A DNA stretch of 64,000 bases from Cyclobacterium xiamenense (GCF_009467825.1 NZ_WIOK01000011.1:62001-126000), one strand, 5' to 3'. Positions 1-9,497 are shown, counted from the first letter of the stretch. The notes: generated by a model from the sequence alone, not told the origin. Program-made: numbers and translations.

Positions 1-560
1 GCTATGGCTTCTACCGTCTTGCGTACCAGGGCGGCTCCTTTGTGCATGAGTCGGTCGTGAAGCGTGCCCGCGTTGTCTTCGGGTACTATCGGTTCTTCCT
101 CCTGAAACAGGATGTTTCCCGTATCGATTTCCTGTTGGAGAAAAAAGGTGGTCAGCCCTGTTTTTGTTTCACCGTTTATCAATACCCAATTTATCGGGGC
201 AGCTCCCCGGTAATCCGGTAAAAGGGACGCGTGTAGGTTAAAGGTCCCCATTTTCGGCATGGACCAAACGACCTCCGGAAGCATTCGGAATGCCACTATT
301 ACCTGCAGGTCTGCCCTGAATCCACGTAAGGTCTCCAAAAATTCCTGGCTTTTCAGGTTGGGAGGTTGCAATACCGGTAATTGATGCTCCGTTGCAAATG
401 CTTTTACCGGTGAGGGTTTGGGCTTTCTTCCCCTGCCTTGTGGTTTGTCCTGGGCGGTGACTACTGCCACAACGTTCCATCCTTCCTGTACCAGCAGTTT
501 CAGGGAGGCAACGGCAAAATCAGGGGTGCCCATAAAAAGGATTCGCAATTTTTTTTTCAT
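1..560 (-). CDS. fmt: Methionyl-tRNA formyltransferase (3' end outside window)
   Basis: Transfers a formyl group from 10-formyl-tetrahydrofolate to Met-tRNAfMet in the cytoplasm before translation initiation. About 186 codons are visible, read on the minus strand from an ATG at 560; the rest lies left of the window. The start reads MKKKLRILFMGTPDFAVAS, the usual first strand of the formyltransferase fold. The catalytic block is intact: N108, H110 (HASLLPDYRG) and D146 (EIDTG) fit the known Asn-His-Asp set. The muramidase-like gene ends six bases upstream on the same strand, so the two are probably co-transcribed. Only the N-terminal catalytic domain and the start of the linker can be seen. 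Confidence 0.95.
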   Translation of the reverse strand, partial: MKKKLRILFMGTPDFAVASLKLLVQEGWNVVAVVTAQDKPQGRGRKPKPSPVKAFATEHQLPVLQPPNLKSQEFLETLRGFRADLQVIVAFRMLPEVVWSMPKMGTFNLHASLLPDYRGAAPINWVLINGETKTGLTTFFLQQEIDTGNILFQEEEPIVPEDNAGTLHDRLMHKGAALVRKTVEAI

Positions 561-566
561 AATCAA

Positions 567-1781
567 TTAATCATAAATCAGGTAGTTAGCCCGGATTCGT
601 CGGTAGTTGTCCAAATCTTCTTCCCAGGATTCCCTGATTTCTGTCGCCGAAGCTCCGTCTAAAATGGCTTTTCTCAATTGGTCGCTTCCAGCGAGCTTGT
701 CAAAAAAAGCATTGAAGAATCCGGTACCCGTATCGGCTATTCGATAGGCCTCCAGCAGGTAGTCCAGCGTAAACCGATGGCTCAAGGGCTCCGATCGGAG
801 GTCTTTTCCATAACAAACCTTATCTTGCTGCGGAGGGTTTTTGGACATGCCCTCGATGCTTACCGGAGTAAAGGTGAATTCCCCAAATTTCGGATCGGGA
901 TACCCATATACCTGAAAGGGAAACAAGGTGCCTCTACCCAGGCTGATGTCTGTGCCTTCAAAAAAGCAAAGGGAAGGGTAAAGCCGGATGGAAAGGTCGT
1001 TGGGAAGGTTTGGGGAGGGTTTTACAGGAAGTGAATAGGCGTCCGAATGCTGCCAGTTTTTGATGGTGATAATATCGATTTCTGCGTTGATTCCGCCTTT
1101 TAGCCACCCCTCTCCGTTGATCATTTGGGCCAACTCGCCTACGGTAAGCCCATGGACTACCGGTATGGGGTGCATGCCCACAAAACTTTCAAAACCGGGC
1201 TGAAGCACGGGTCCGTCGACGTAATCTCCATTGGGATTTGGGCGATCCATGATCATCAAGGGCTTGCCCTGTTCCGCGCAGGCTTCCATGAGGTAATGAA
1301 GGGTGCTGATAAACGTATAGAAACGAACGCCCACGTCCTGTATGTCGAAAATCACCACATCTACATCCGCCAGGGCTTCCTGCGACGGTTTTTTTGAATC
1401 TCCATAGAGCGATACCAGCGGAAGCCCTGTTTTCGGATCCACCTGGTTTTCTACCTTCTCTCCGGCGTCGGCATTTCCCCGGAAACCGTGTTCCGGCACA
1501 AATACCTTTTGTACGGATATGCCCTCCTCCAGGAGAAAATCAACCAGGTGTTTGGATTCGCGCTGGGTTAACACACTCGTTTGGTTGACCGCCAAGGCCA
1601 CGCGCTTGTTTCTCAGCTTGGGTAGGTAGACCGATGGGCGATCGGCGCCAGGCATGATTTCGGTATCGTTTTGGGAGGGCAGGGGCTCTTTCCTGTCGTC
1701 ATTCGAATCGGTTTTGCTTGTGCAAAATGTCAGGCTACCAAACAAAAATACCGGGAGAAGTATTAATTTTACGTGCTTCAT
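567..1781 (-). CDS. namZ: DUF1343 family lipoprotein, probable exo-beta-N-acetylmuramidase (NamZ-like)
   Basis: Matches the DUF1343/NamZ family, whose characterised members remove N-acetylmuramic acid from the ends of peptidoglycan fragments during wall recycling. The predicted protein has 404 residues from the ATG at 1781. This start is preferred over an in-frame ATG at 1820 because it gives a clean lipoprotein signal (MKHVKLILLPVFLFGSLTFC) with the acylated Cys at residue 20, and because the earlier start would collide with the divergent gene at 1820. Family landmarks include VFVPEHGFRG, FDIQDVGVRFYTF and MDRPNPNG. It is probably anchored in the outer membrane or periplasm. The enzyme activity is inferred from the family only. 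Confidence 0.85.
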   Translation of the reverse strand: MKHVKLILLPVFLFGSLTFCTSKTDSNDDRKEPLPSQNDTEIMPGADRPSVYLPKLRNKRVALAVNQTSVLTQRESKHLVDFLLEEGISVQKVFVPEHGFRGNADAGEKVENQVDPKTGLPLVSLYGDSKKPSQEALADVDVVIFDIQDVGVRFYTFISTLHYLMEACAEQGKPLMIMDRPNPNGDYVDGPVLQPGFESFVGMHPIPVVHGLTVGELAQMINGEGWLKGGINAEIDIITIKNWQHSDAYSLPVKPSPNLPNDLSIRLYPSLCFFEGTDISLGRGTLFPFQVYGYPDPKFGEFTFTPVSIEGMSKNPPQQDKVCYGKDLRSEPLSHRFTLDYLLEAYRIADTGTGFFNAFFDKLAGSDQLRKAILDGASATEIRESWEEDLDNYRRIRANYLIYD

Positions 1782-1819
1782 GTTAATTTGCATTTCAGTT
1801 AACAAAATAAACGACTTCA

Positions 1820-3040
1820 TTGAACCTTTCCTACTTCATTGCAAAAAGAATCAGTTTTAAAAAGACGGGAGGTTTCACCGGTACCATTCACCGGATTGCC
1901 GTAGCCAGCATAGCGTTGGGGCTTTCCATCATGATCGTGTCCTTTTTGATTTTGGAAGGCTTTCAGACGGTCATTGCCGACAAGGTTTTTTCGTTTACAG
2001 GTCATTACCAGGTCAATCGGTTTGTCATGAGTCAGGCGCTTGACGATTCTCCGACCAGTACTTCCAGTAGTTTTTATACCAATTTCGCCTCCCTGGATTA
2101 CATCCGGCACGTTCAGTCCTATGCCAATAAGGCGGGCCTTATTAAAGGAACGGACGAAGTTGAAGGCGTCATGATGAAAGGAGTGGGCCCCGAATTTGAC
2201 AGCTTGTCCTTCAAGGCCTCGTTGATAGATGGTAGGTTCCTGCAATTTTCGCCGACTGGCAACCCTTCGAATGAAATCATTCTCAGTGCAAAAATTGCCC
2301 GGAAAATGCTCCTTTCCGTGGGTGATCAGGTTACGATGTATTTTGTGCAGGATCCACCCCGTTTTAGGCGGTTGAAGGTAGTGGGGATCTACGAGACCTT
2401 TCTTGAGGATTTTGACGATAAAATTGTCATCGGCGACATTCAACTGATACGCGTGCTTAACGATTGGGACGAAGACCAGGTCGGAGGCTTTGAAGTTTTT
2501 TTGAAGGATCCAGCACTAATCGACACCTACGAAGCCGCCCTCTACGACTACATCGATTACGATTTGCGCCTGGTGAAAGCTACCGACAAGTTTATGCAAC
2601 TATTTGACTGGCTCGAGTTGCTAAACAACAACGTGTACGTGTTCTTATCCTTGATTCTTTTTGTTGCAGCCTTCAACATGGTATCCATTCTATTTATTCT
2701 GATTATGGAACGAACGCCCATGGTCGGGCTGCTGAAGGCCTTGGGTGCGAAAAATGCCCAAATCCGGAATATTTTCATTTGGAATGGTATTCGGATTATC
2801 GGCAGGGGCTTGCTATTGGGAAACCTAATCGGTCTGGGTTTCGGATTCATCCAGGACAAAACGCATTGGGTAAGCCTAAATCCAGAAAATTATTACATGA
2901 GTTACGTACCCGTTTTTTGGGATTGGTCCACCATTCTGGGCCTCAATCTGTTGGTCTTGTTGGTCACCACCACGGTGCTGTTTTTACCCGCGATGATCAT
3001 CAGTAACATCAATCCGATTAAATCGATCAAGTTTGATTGA
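1820..3040 (+). CDS. ABC transporter permease, FtsX/LolC-E type
   Basis: A 406-residue inner-membrane permease of the MacB/FtsX family, related to the LolC/LolE subunits that release lipoproteins from the inner membrane. It has the family layout: one membrane segment near residues 23-47, a large periplasmic domain to about 265, then three segments near 270-295, 325-345 and 370-393. The start is TTG at 1820. An in-frame stop at 1808 rules out an earlier start, and the N-terminus MNLSYFIAKRISFKK is typical of the family. No ATPase gene is adjacent, so the partner must lie elsewhere. The 3' end overlaps the convergent glycosyltransferase gene by 14 bp. Confidence 0.88.
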   Translation: MNLSYFIAKRISFKKTGGFTGTIHRIAVASIALGLSIMIVSFLILEGFQTVIADKVFSFTGHYQVNRFVMSQALDDSPTSTSSSFYTNFASLDYIRHVQSYANKAGLIKGTDEVEGVMMKGVGPEFDSLSFKASLIDGRFLQFSPTGNPSNEIILSAKIARKMLLSVGDQVTMYFVQDPPRFRRLKVVGIYETFLEDFDDKIVIGDIQLIRVLNDWDEDQVGGFEVFLKDPALIDTYEAALYDYIDYDLRLVKATDKFMQLFDWLELLNNNVYVFLSLILFVAAFNMVSILFILIMERTPMVGLLKALGAKNAQIRNIFIWNGIRIIGRGLLLGNLIGLGFGFIQDKTHWVSLNPENYYMSYVPVFWDWSTILGLNLLVLLVTTTVLFLPAMIISNINPIKSIKFD

Positions 3041-3776
3041 CTGGGCGGTATTTTTTCACCATGCTTTTGAGCTTCATGTAGATTACTCCAAAAATCGCTT
3101 CCCGAAAGATGTGCTTCGACATCTTGGATTCTCCTTTGGTCCGGTCGGTAAAAATGATCGGGACCTCGTGGATGGAAAACCCCAGTTTCCATGCGGTAAA
3201 TTTCATCTCTATCTGAAACGCGTACCCAATAAACCGGACGTTGGTTAAATCAATGGCTTCCAAAACCCTCCTGCGGTAACAAACAAAACCGGCCGTGGTA
3301 TCCCGTACGGGAATACCGGTGATAAACTGCACGTATTTGCTGGCGAAAAACGACATCAAAACGCGGCCCATTGGCCAATTGACCACATTGACCCCGGAAA
3401 CGTACCGAGAGCCAATCACCAGGTCGTGGCCTTTTTCGCTGGCTGCTGCATACAGACGGCTCAGATCCTGCGGGTTGTGGGAAAAGTCCGCGTCCATTTC
3501 AAAAATAAATGCATAGCCCTTCTCCAGGGCATAAGCAAACCCTTCCAGGTAAGCCGTTCCCAAGCCCAGTTTCCCGGTTCTTTCTTTCAAAAAGACCTTT
3601 CCGGAATACATTTTTTGCATGTCCCGTACCAGGTCCGCTGTTCCATCCGGAGACCCGTCATCGATGACCAACACATCAAAATTATCCGGCAAAGACAAAA
3701 CTTCGCGGATAATGTCCTGGATATTCTCCATTTCATTGTAGGTTGGGATAATGACTAGCTTGGAATTATTCATCAT
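3027..3776 (-). CDS. Polyprenol-phosphate mannosyl/glucosyltransferase, GT2 family
   Basis: A 249-residue cytoplasmic glycosyltransferase of the dolichol/polyprenol monophosphomannose synthase group, which moves a sugar from a nucleotide donor to a lipid phosphate. The GT-A fold signature is clear: LVIIPTYNEMENI at the start, VIDDGSPDGT for nucleotide binding near residue 37, and EMDADFSHNP with the metal-binding DxD near residue 93. There is no C-terminal membrane domain, so it resembles the short DPM1-type enzymes. A -7 box (TACTTTTG) lies about 15 bp upstream of the start. The gene overlaps the convergent permease by 14 bp at its 3' end. The sugar cannot be told from sequence. Confidence 0.88.
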   Translation of the reverse strand: MMNNSKLVIIPTYNEMENIQDIIREVLSLPDNFDVLVIDDGSPDGTADLVRDMQKMYSGKVFLKERTGKLGLGTAYLEGFAYALEKGYAFIFEMDADFSHNPQDLSRLYAAASEKGHDLVIGSRYVSGVNVVNWPMGRVLMSFFASKYVQFITGIPVRDTTAGFVCYRRRVLEAIDLTNVRFIGYAFQIEMKFTAWKLGFSIHEVPIIFTDRTKGESKMSKHIFREAIFGVIYMKLKSMVKKYRPVNQT

Positions 3777-3791
3777 TCAGAATTCAGACAA

Positions 3792-3799
3792 CAAAAGTA
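3792..3799 (-). promoter_or_regulatory. -7 promoter element for the GT2 gene
   Basis: On the minus strand the sequence TACTTTTG matches the Bacteroidota -7 consensus TAnnTTTG exactly and sits 15 bp before the ATG at 3776. No convincing -33 TTTG is seen at the usual distance. Confidence 0.4.
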
Positions 3800-3899
3800 G
3801 AATTAAAAACGGTATTTTCTTTGGGTTAAAGAAATTACTGATCCAAATCGGAAGTTAAAAAATGCAAATGGAAAAGTTTTCCGGAAAATATCCACCGAA

Positions 3900-4706
3900 C
3901 TATCGCGTAGCCGCGCAACGTTGGAGGTTTGCTTTGGCCAAGGGATTTCCATTCAGAGCAGCTGTTTCCAAATCGAAGCAGGCTTGTCTGGGATTTTTTT
4001 CAATCAGGCAGAGAGCCCTTCGCGCAAGCGCTTCGTAGTGCCTGGGGTTTTCTTCCAATACCCGGTCAAAATCCTCCACGGCCCATTCCCTGTACCCTAG
4101 TTTCATCAGGGCAAAACCCCGATTATAATGGGCGGTAAGGTTATCGGGCTCGATTTCCAGGTATTTATTAAATGAAACGATGGTACCTAGTCCATCACCC
4201 GAATAGGCCATGGCAATGCCCATATAAAAATGCGGCATGGGTTCCTCCGGCTTCAGACGAATCGTTTCTTCCAAAAACTCCACGGCACTTTTGTAACGGC
4301 CGTTTTTGATCATTGAGCGAGAAAGCAGCAGCAGTATATCGTAGTCTTTGGGATCGTGCATGGCAGCCAATAAGAGGTTTTTTTCAGCTGTTTTCAGATC
4401 ATTTTGCTCCCAGGCAATTTTCCCAATTCCGGCATAGGCCTGGGCGTGTGTGGGACTTAGCGCCAAAATTTTCCGGTAATCGGCCAATGCCTCCGGGTAG
4501 TTGCCCAATTCTTCGTAAGACCTGGCCCGAAGATGCAGGGCTTTGAGGTCAGTCCCGCTGATAAAAAGCACCTTGTTAAACTCGTCAATGGCCCGTTCGT
4601 ATTGGCCATTCAGGTACAAATTCTCTGCATCCCGGTAGTTTCCGATGCAACTCGAAATCACTAGTAAGATACCTAATATGGTCGGAAATGCGGCGGAACG
4701 GGACAT
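3900..4706 (-). CDS. TPR-repeat lipoprotein
   Basis: A 268-residue protein with a lipoprotein signal ending VISSC (Cys about residue 20), followed by roughly six tetratricopeptide repeats such as AENLYLNGQYERAIDEFNKV and HLRARSYEELGNYPEALADY. TPR arrays are protein-protein scaffolds, so a role in an envelope complex is likely, but no partner can be named. It is similar in build to the TPR lipoprotein at 28477-29079, which suggests paralogues. It stands alone, with its own promoter (TTTTTTG, 19 bp, TATATTTA) immediately upstream. No catalytic residues are apparent. Confidence 0.85.
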   Translation of the reverse strand: MSRSAAFPTILGILLVISSCIGNYRDAENLYLNGQYERAIDEFNKVLFISGTDLKALHLRARSYEELGNYPEALADYRKILALSPTHAQAYAGIGKIAWEQNDLKTAEKNLLLAAMHDPKDYDILLLLSRSMIKNGRYKSAVEFLEETIRLKPEEPMPHFYMGIAMAYSGDGLGTIVSFNKYLEIEPDNLTAHYNRGFALMKLGYREWAVEDFDRVLEENPRHYEALARRALCLIEKNPRQACFDLETAALNGNPLAKANLQRCAATR

Positions 4707-4728
4707 GTTGTCATTAATTAATTAGTTT

Positions 4729-4762
4729 TAAATATACCAATTATTCCTTTTCCAACAAAAAA
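4729..4762 (-). promoter_or_regulatory. Promoter of the TPR lipoprotein gene
   Basis: Minus strand: TTTTTTG at 4762-4756, a 19-bp spacer, then TATATTTA at 4736-4729, one base off the Bacteroidota TAnnTTTG element. The spacing is ideal and the ATG lies 23 bp further on. Confidence 0.55.
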
Positions 4763-4923
4763 TCAATGGAATTTGATCCAGATAAGCAGCCACTTCGTAT
4801 CTACCAACCGAGAGACGCTCGGGATAATGCTGCGCTTAGCTGCCTGGCTTCGCGGCCGAATGTGGCTTCCCAACACACGTTTACGGAAAAGAAGCAATAC
4901 GATAAAAAACGGCTATTTTTTGT

Positions 4924-4962
4924 AAAGGGCTATCCAGAAACAGTGAGGATAGCCCTTTTTTT
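4924..4962 (-). terminator. Terminator at the end of the his operon
   Basis: A perfect 12-bp stem (4924-4935 with 4947-4958; arms begin AAAGGGCTATCC) encloses an 11-base loop directly after the hisB stop codon. The longest T run (4956-4962) is on the plus strand. On the minus strand only a short T stretch within the stem follows, so the hairpin may work in both directions. Nothing is transcribed toward it from the left. Confidence 0.75.
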
Positions 4963-6061
4963 ACAACGATCCCTTGGTACTGGGAAGCTGATCCAGGGCT
5001 TGAAGGTCTTGGCGCACGGCCATTTTGATAGCTCTGGCGAACCCTTTAAAAATGGCTTCGATCTTGTGGTGTTCGTTTTCGCCTTCGGCTTTGATATTCA
5101 GGTTGCATTTGGCGGTATCGCTGAAGGACTTGAAGAAATGGTAAAACATTTCCGTCGGCATATCACCGATTTTTTCGCGCCTGAAGGTTGCCTCCCAAAG
5201 CAGCCAGGGTCTGCCGCCAAAATCCACCGCTACCTGAGCCAGGCAATCGTCCATAGGTAGTAAAAACCCGTAGCGGTAGATTCCCTTTTTGTCGCCCATC
5301 GCCCGAAGATACGCTTCTCCGAGTGCAAGTGCCGTGTCCTCGATGGTATGGTGCTCGTCGATGTGCAGGTCACCCACTACCTGTATATCCAGGTCGGTAC
5401 TTCCGTGTTTGGCCAATTGGTCCAACATGTGATCAAAAAACGGCAGACCGGTATGAATGCAGCTCTTTCCCGTACCATCCAGGTTTAGCTCGATGGCTAT
5501 TTGCGTTTCTGCGGTAGTCCGGGTCACGCTGGCTTTTCTTGCAGGCACTTTCAGAAAAGCGTACAACTCGTCCCAGGACGCCAGGCATAGGTCGGCTTCA
5601 GCGTATGGCTCCTCGTTAAAGTAGATGGATTTGCAGCCCAGGTTTTTGGCTAGTTGAACGTCCGTTTGTCGGTCTCCAATCACGTACGAATTCGCTAAAT
5701 CGTAGTCGCCATTCAGGTAGGAGAGGAGCATGCCCGTTCCGGGTTTGCGGGTGGGAGCGTTTTCATGCGGAAATGTTTTGTCAATGTGAATCGCGGAAAA
5801 AACAACCCCCTCCTGTTCCAGGGTTTTGAGCATTTTGTACTGTGCCGGCCAAAAAGTCTCCTCTGGAAAAGAGGAAGTACCCAGGCCGTCTTGATTACTT
5901 ACGAGTACCAACTCGAAGGCTCCCTCTTCGGCAAGCTTACTCAAATTAGTAATCGCCCGGGGAATAAACTCGAGCTTTTCCAGGCTATCTACCTGAAAAT
6001 CCGTCGGAGGCTCCTTGATGATGGTGCCATCCCGGTCAATAAATAGAACCTTTTTCTTCAT
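4961..6061 (-). CDS. hisB: Bifunctional histidinol-phosphatase / imidazoleglycerol-phosphate dehydratase
   Basis: A 366-residue fusion that carries out the sixth and eighth steps of histidine synthesis. Residues 1-165 form a HAD-type phosphatase with the nucleophile motif DRDGT at 9-13 and the late motif [12 protein letters not shown]. Residues 175-366 form the imidazoleglycerol-phosphate dehydratase, with the metal-binding pairs [10 protein letters not shown] and [12 protein letters not shown]. The Cys zinc ligands of the enterobacterial phosphatase loop are absent (the loop reads [15 protein letters not shown]). It is the last gene of hisGDCB, nine bases after hisC, with a terminator at its stop codon. 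Confidence 0.96.
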   Translation of the reverse strand: MKKKVLFIDRDGTIIKEPPTDFQVDSLEKLEFIPRAITNLSKLAEEGAFELVLVSNQDGLGTSSFPEETFWPAQYKMLKTLEQEGVVFSAIHIDKTFPHENAPTRKPGTGMLLSYLNGDYDLANSYVIGDRQTDVQLAKNLGCKSIYFNEEPYAEADLCLASWDELYAFLKVPARKASVTRTTAETQIAIELNLDGTGKSCIHTGLPFFDHMLDQLAKHGSTDLDIQVVGDLHIDEHHTIEDTALALGEAYLRAMGDKKGIYRYGFLLPMDDCLAQVAVDFGGRPWLLWEATFRREKIGDMPTEMFYHFFKSFSDTAKCNLNIKAEGENEHHKIEAIFKGFARAIKMAVRQDLQALDQLPSTKGSL

Positions 6062-6070
6062 GCCTAATCG

Positions 6071-7150
6071 TTAGTTTTCTAAACCGGATGCAATGGGTGT
6101 GGCGAGTATTTCCTGCAGAGCACGGATAAATTGCTCGTTTTCTGCCTTGTTTCCCACGGTAATTCGCAGGCAATCACCGCAGTGGTATACGCCAGAGCGA
6201 TCACGAACGATGATTTTCTTAGTAATCAACTGCTGGTATACCGATTTTGCATGGGGAACTTTTACCAAAAAGAAATTGGCATGTGAGGGATAGACTTTTT
6301 CTACACCCGCCGTTTTCTCCAGCTGCAGCCGAAGTTGTTCCTTCTGCACCCGAATCTCTTCGATCATCTGCTCCAATTTGTCGGTATTGCCGAGTGCCTT
6401 GATGACGGTGGCTTGAGTTAGTCCGCTGATGTTATAGGGCGGCTTGATTTTGTTGAGAATGGCGATAATTTCCCTGGAGGCGAATGCCATCCCCAATCGA
6501 AGTGCTGCCAATCCCCAGGCTTTGGATAGGGTTTGCATGACCAACAGGTTGGGAAATTCATCCAAAGCGTGAATAAAGCTGGGCTCGTCACTAAAATCGA
6601 TGTAGGCCTCGTCTACGACCACCAGGCCTTGAAATCCCCGCAGTACGGTCAGAATGGACTCCCGCAACAGTTTATTTCCGCTGGGATTATTGGGTGAGCA
6701 GATAAAGATGATTTTGGTAGCTGCCGTTACGGCTGCTAAAACCTCCTCCGGGTTCAGTTGAAAATCCGGTGTCAGCGGTACTTTCCTGACAGGCACATCG
6801 TTGATACCGGCACTTACTTCATACATGCCATAGGTGGGAGGCATGATGATTACGTTGTCAATACCCGGTCTGCAGAAGGCGCGGAACAAGAGATCAATGG
6901 CTTCATCGCTGCCATTTCCAAGAAAAATGCGTTCGCTGGATACGTTTTTTATGTCGGCGAGTTTTTGTTTGAGCTGGGATTGATAGGGGTCTGGGTACCG
7001 GTTATATGCCTGGCCGGTGATGGATCCCAGAGGGTTTTCGTTGGCATCCAGGAAAATACCCTCGTTTCCACTGTATTCGTCGCGGGCAGAGGAGTAGGGT
7101 TTCAGTGCGGCGATGTGGGGACGCAAAAGCTGTTGCAGATCAAAACTCAT
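6071..7150 (-). CDS. hisC: Histidinol-phosphate aminotransferase
   Basis: A 359-residue fold-type I PLP enzyme that converts imidazole acetol phosphate and glutamate to histidinol phosphate. Visible landmarks are the N-terminal LDANENPLG, the cofactor loop GNGSDEAIDLLFRAF, CSPNNPSGN, the Asp-Tyr pair VVDEAYIDF, the PLP lysine in TLSKAWGLAALRLG and the C-terminal RITVGNKAENE with its substrate Arg. The length is normal for the family. It lies two bases after hisD and nine bases before hisB, so translation is probably coupled along the operon. Confidence 0.96.
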   Translation of the reverse strand: MSFDLQQLLRPHIAALKPYSSARDEYSGNEGIFLDANENPLGSITGQAYNRYPDPYQSQLKQKLADIKNVSSERIFLGNGSDEAIDLLFRAFCRPGIDNVIIMPPTYGMYEVSAGINDVPVRKVPLTPDFQLNPEEVLAAVTAATKIIFICSPNNPSGNKLLRESILTVLRGFQGLVVVDEAYIDFSDEPSFIHALDEFPNLLVMQTLSKAWGLAALRLGMAFASREIIAILNKIKPPYNISGLTQATVIKALGNTDKLEQMIEEIRVQKEQLRLQLEKTAGVEKVYPSHANFFLVKVPHAKSVYQQLITKKIIVRDRSGVYHCGDCLRITVGNKAENEQFIRALQEILATPIASGLEN

Positions 7151-7152
7151 TG

Positions 7153-8445
7153 TTACTTGCGGTTGGCGAGGTAATCTAAACGGACGGTAACGGCACGCTT
7201 ATGGGCTTCCAGGTTTTCGTGTTGCGCCATTACTTCGATGGCGGGACCCAGGGACCGAATTCCTTCGGCGGTGATTTTCTGGTACGTGATTTTCTTCACA
7301 AAACTATCCAGCGAGACGCCGGAATAACTTCGCGCGTACCCGTTGGTAGGCAGGGTATGATTGGTGCCCGATGCGTAATCTCCCGCCGCTTCGGGGGTGT
7401 AATTTCCGATAAACACCGATCCGGCATTCACGATTCCCTGCACGGCTCGTTCCTCTTCTTTCACCGCTAAAATGAGGTGTTCGGGTGCGTAGGCATTGAT
7501 CAGGTCAAGGGCATCTGTCATCTTTTCCATGACGATTGCGACGCTGTTTTCCAATGCCTTTTTGGCAATTTTTTGTCGAGGAAGTTCTTTGAGTTGCTCC
7601 TCCACAGCCGCCAGTACTTTTTTTGCAAACTTTTCACTTGGACATACCAGGACCACCTGACTATCAACCCCGTGTTCGGCCTGCGAGAGCAGGTCGGCAG
7701 CGACAAAATCCGGGATAGCAGTATCATCGGCATAGACCAGTACCTCTGAGGGTCCCGCCGGCATGTCGATGGCTACTCCCTGTCGGGTAGCCAGCTGCTT
7801 TGCAGCGGTGACGTATTGGTTGCCCGGACCGAAAATTTTGTCCACCTGGGGTACCGAGGCAGTTCCATAGCACATGGCAGCAATGGCCTGGGCTCCGCCA
7901 GCCTTGACTATTTTCGTTATTCCAATTAGGGAAGCCGTATAGAGGATGGCGGGGTGAACCGCTCCCTGGGGGTCGGGGGGGGTGCACAAAACAATTTCCT
8001 GACATCCGGCCAACTTTGCCGGAATGCCCAACATCAATACGGTGGAAAACAGGGGGGCGGTGCCGCCGGGGATATACAAGCCCACTTTTTGTATGGCGAC
8101 ACTTCGTCTCATGCAGGTGACTCCCTGCATGATTTCCGAACTTATTGCGGGCATTTCCTGCAGCTTGTGAAATTTTTCGATGTTATACCGGGCCGTTTGG
8201 ATGGCATCTTTCAGTTCGGTACGCAGTTTTGCGCCGGCAGCATTTCTTTCGGCATCTTCTACCAACAAGGAGTCAATTTCCACATGATCGTATTCCAGGG
8301 CAAACTTCTTAAGGGCTTTGTCCCCCTGACGTTTGACCTTCTTCATGATTGGTTTAACGATCTTTTCGATTTCCTTCATTTTATGAACGGGCCGGGCCAG
8401 CTCTTTATTCCAGGTTTTCGTATCGGGATTGATCAGGATTTTCAT
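7153..8445 (-). CDS. hisD: Histidinol dehydrogenase
   Basis: A 430-residue zinc enzyme that performs the last two NAD-dependent oxidations of histidine synthesis, from histidinol to histidine. The sequence contains the family blocks GLYIPGGTAPL, KIFGPGNQYVTAAKQ, IDMPAGPSEVLV, DLLSQAEHG with the catalytic Glu-His pair, and NAYAPEHLIL. The length matches other HisD proteins. It follows hisG after a 92-bp gap, the largest spacing inside the operon, and nearly touches hisC. Confidence 0.96.
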   Translation of the reverse strand: MKILINPDTKTWNKELARPVHKMKEIEKIVKPIMKKVKRQGDKALKKFALEYDHVEIDSLLVEDAERNAAGAKLRTELKDAIQTARYNIEKFHKLQEMPAISSEIMQGVTCMRRSVAIQKVGLYIPGGTAPLFSTVLMLGIPAKLAGCQEIVLCTPPDPQGAVHPAILYTASLIGITKIVKAGGAQAIAAMCYGTASVPQVDKIFGPGNQYVTAAKQLATRQGVAIDMPAGPSEVLVYADDTAIPDFVAADLLSQAEHGVDSQVVLVCPSEKFAKKVLAAVEEQLKELPRQKIAKKALENSVAIVMEKMTDALDLINAYAPEHLILAVKEEERAVQGIVNAGSVFIGNYTPEAAGDYASGTNHTLPTNGYARSYSGVSLDSFVKKITYQKITAEGIRSLGPAIEVMAQHENLEAHKRAVTVRLDYLANRK

Positions 8446-8537
8446 GATGCATGCGTTAAATTTCCCTAAAACTAATGTGAAGCAGGTTGACTGATTCGAT
8501 GAAACTATTCACAAATAAGGCCGAATTTTTTTCCAGA

Positions 8538-9398
8538 TCAAATGACCATTTTTTCAATGGGCACTACCAGGATTCCCTGAGCGCCCGCCGCCCGTAATTC
8601 TTCAATGTTTTCCCAAAATTGATCCTCGCTAATAACCGAGTGTACGGAAGACCATCCCGCTTCCGCCAGGGGTAGAATGGTCGGACTGCGCATTCCGGGA
8701 ATCAGTGAAACAATCGTATCCAGGGAGTGGTTCGGAGCATTCAGCAGCACGTACTTGTTTTTCTTTCCTTTCTGTACCGCGTCCATGCGAAACAGTAGTT
8801 TTTGTACGATTTGTTGCTTTTCCCCGGACAGGCCCCGGTTGCTGATCAATACAGCCTCGGATTGGAAAATTTCCTCTACTTCCTTTAGTCCATTCATCAT
8901 CAGGGTAGAGCCGGAACTTACGATGTCGCAAATGCCTTCGGCCAGGCCGATGCTCGGGGCGATTTCCACCGATCCACTTATCTCGTGAATTTCTGCCTGT
9001 ACCTGCTGGGTCTTGAGGTAGTCCCCCAGTATTTTCGGGTAGGAGGTGGCAATGTTTTTTCCCTCAAAATACTGGATCCCGGGGTAGGTTTCACTCTTGG
9101 GAATGGCCAGGGATAGCCGGCATTTGGAAAAGCCTAGCTTTTTCAAAACGGTCACGTCCTTGTCTTTTTCTACCAGCTCGTTTTCTCCCACAATACCCAA
9201 ATCGGCAACGCCGTCTGCTACGTAGCCAGGAATGTCATCGTCTCTCAAAAAAAGAAACTCAATAGGAAAGTTGGTGGCGGTGGATTTCAGTTTTCCCGTG
9301 CCGTTGTAAAATTTTATTCCACACTCTTTGATTAGTTTAAGCGATTCCTCACTTAACCGCCCGCTTTTCTGAACAGCTATTCGAATACTATTTTCCAT
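8538..9398 (-). CDS. hisG: ATP phosphoribosyltransferase, long form
   Basis: The 286-residue committed enzyme of histidine synthesis, joining ATP and PRPP. It is the long, self-regulated form: a periplasmic-binding-protein-like catalytic domain to about residue 210, with the PRPP loop near SSGSTLMMNGLKEVEEI, then a C-terminal ACT-like domain (about 215-286) that binds histidine for feedback inhibition. No hisZ is therefore needed. The ATG at 9398 begins about 88 bp after the end of a His-rich leader peptide (hisL), so expression is probably set by attenuation as well as by feedback. Confidence 0.96.
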   Translation of the reverse strand: MENSIRIAVQKSGRLSEESLKLIKECGIKFYNGTGKLKSTATNFPIEFLFLRDDDIPGYVADGVADLGIVGENELVEKDKDVTVLKKLGFSKCRLSLAIPKSETYPGIQYFEGKNIATSYPKILGDYLKTQQVQAEIHEISGSVEIAPSIGLAEGICDIVSSGSTLMMNGLKEVEEIFQSEAVLISNRGLSGEKQQIVQKLLFRMDAVQKGKKNKYVLLNAPNHSLDTIVSLIPGMRSPTILPLAEAGWSSVHSVISEDQFWENIEELRAAGAQGILVVPIEKMVI

Positions 9399-9465
9399 GG
9401 ATTACTGATACACTGGTGAATAAATTTTTTAGAGAGGCGAATCGATCGACTGGCACGATCCTTCT

Positions 9466-9497
9466 AAAAAGATCGCATCCGGGATTTAAGCGGAATG
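9466..9497 (-). terminator. Putative attenuator hairpin in the his leader
   Basis: On the transcript the last His codon and following bases (CATTCCG, 9497-9491) can pair with CGGATG (9481-9476), leaving one bulged base, followed after CGATC by five U residues (9470-9466). The 5' arm lies inside the leader reading frame, so a ribosome stalled or moving there could control folding. The hairpin is short and the U tract modest; this is a prediction by eye. Confidence 0.45.

Noticed and set aside
4766-5260. 164-codon plus-strand frame
   Set aside because: Most of it is antisense to hisB and it crosses the terminator at 4924-4962.
4961-6061. HisB phosphatase loop lacks the Cys zinc ligands
   Set aside because: All other HisB motifs are intact and, as far as I know, Bacteroidota HisB proteins often lack these Cys residues, so this is not taken as a defect.
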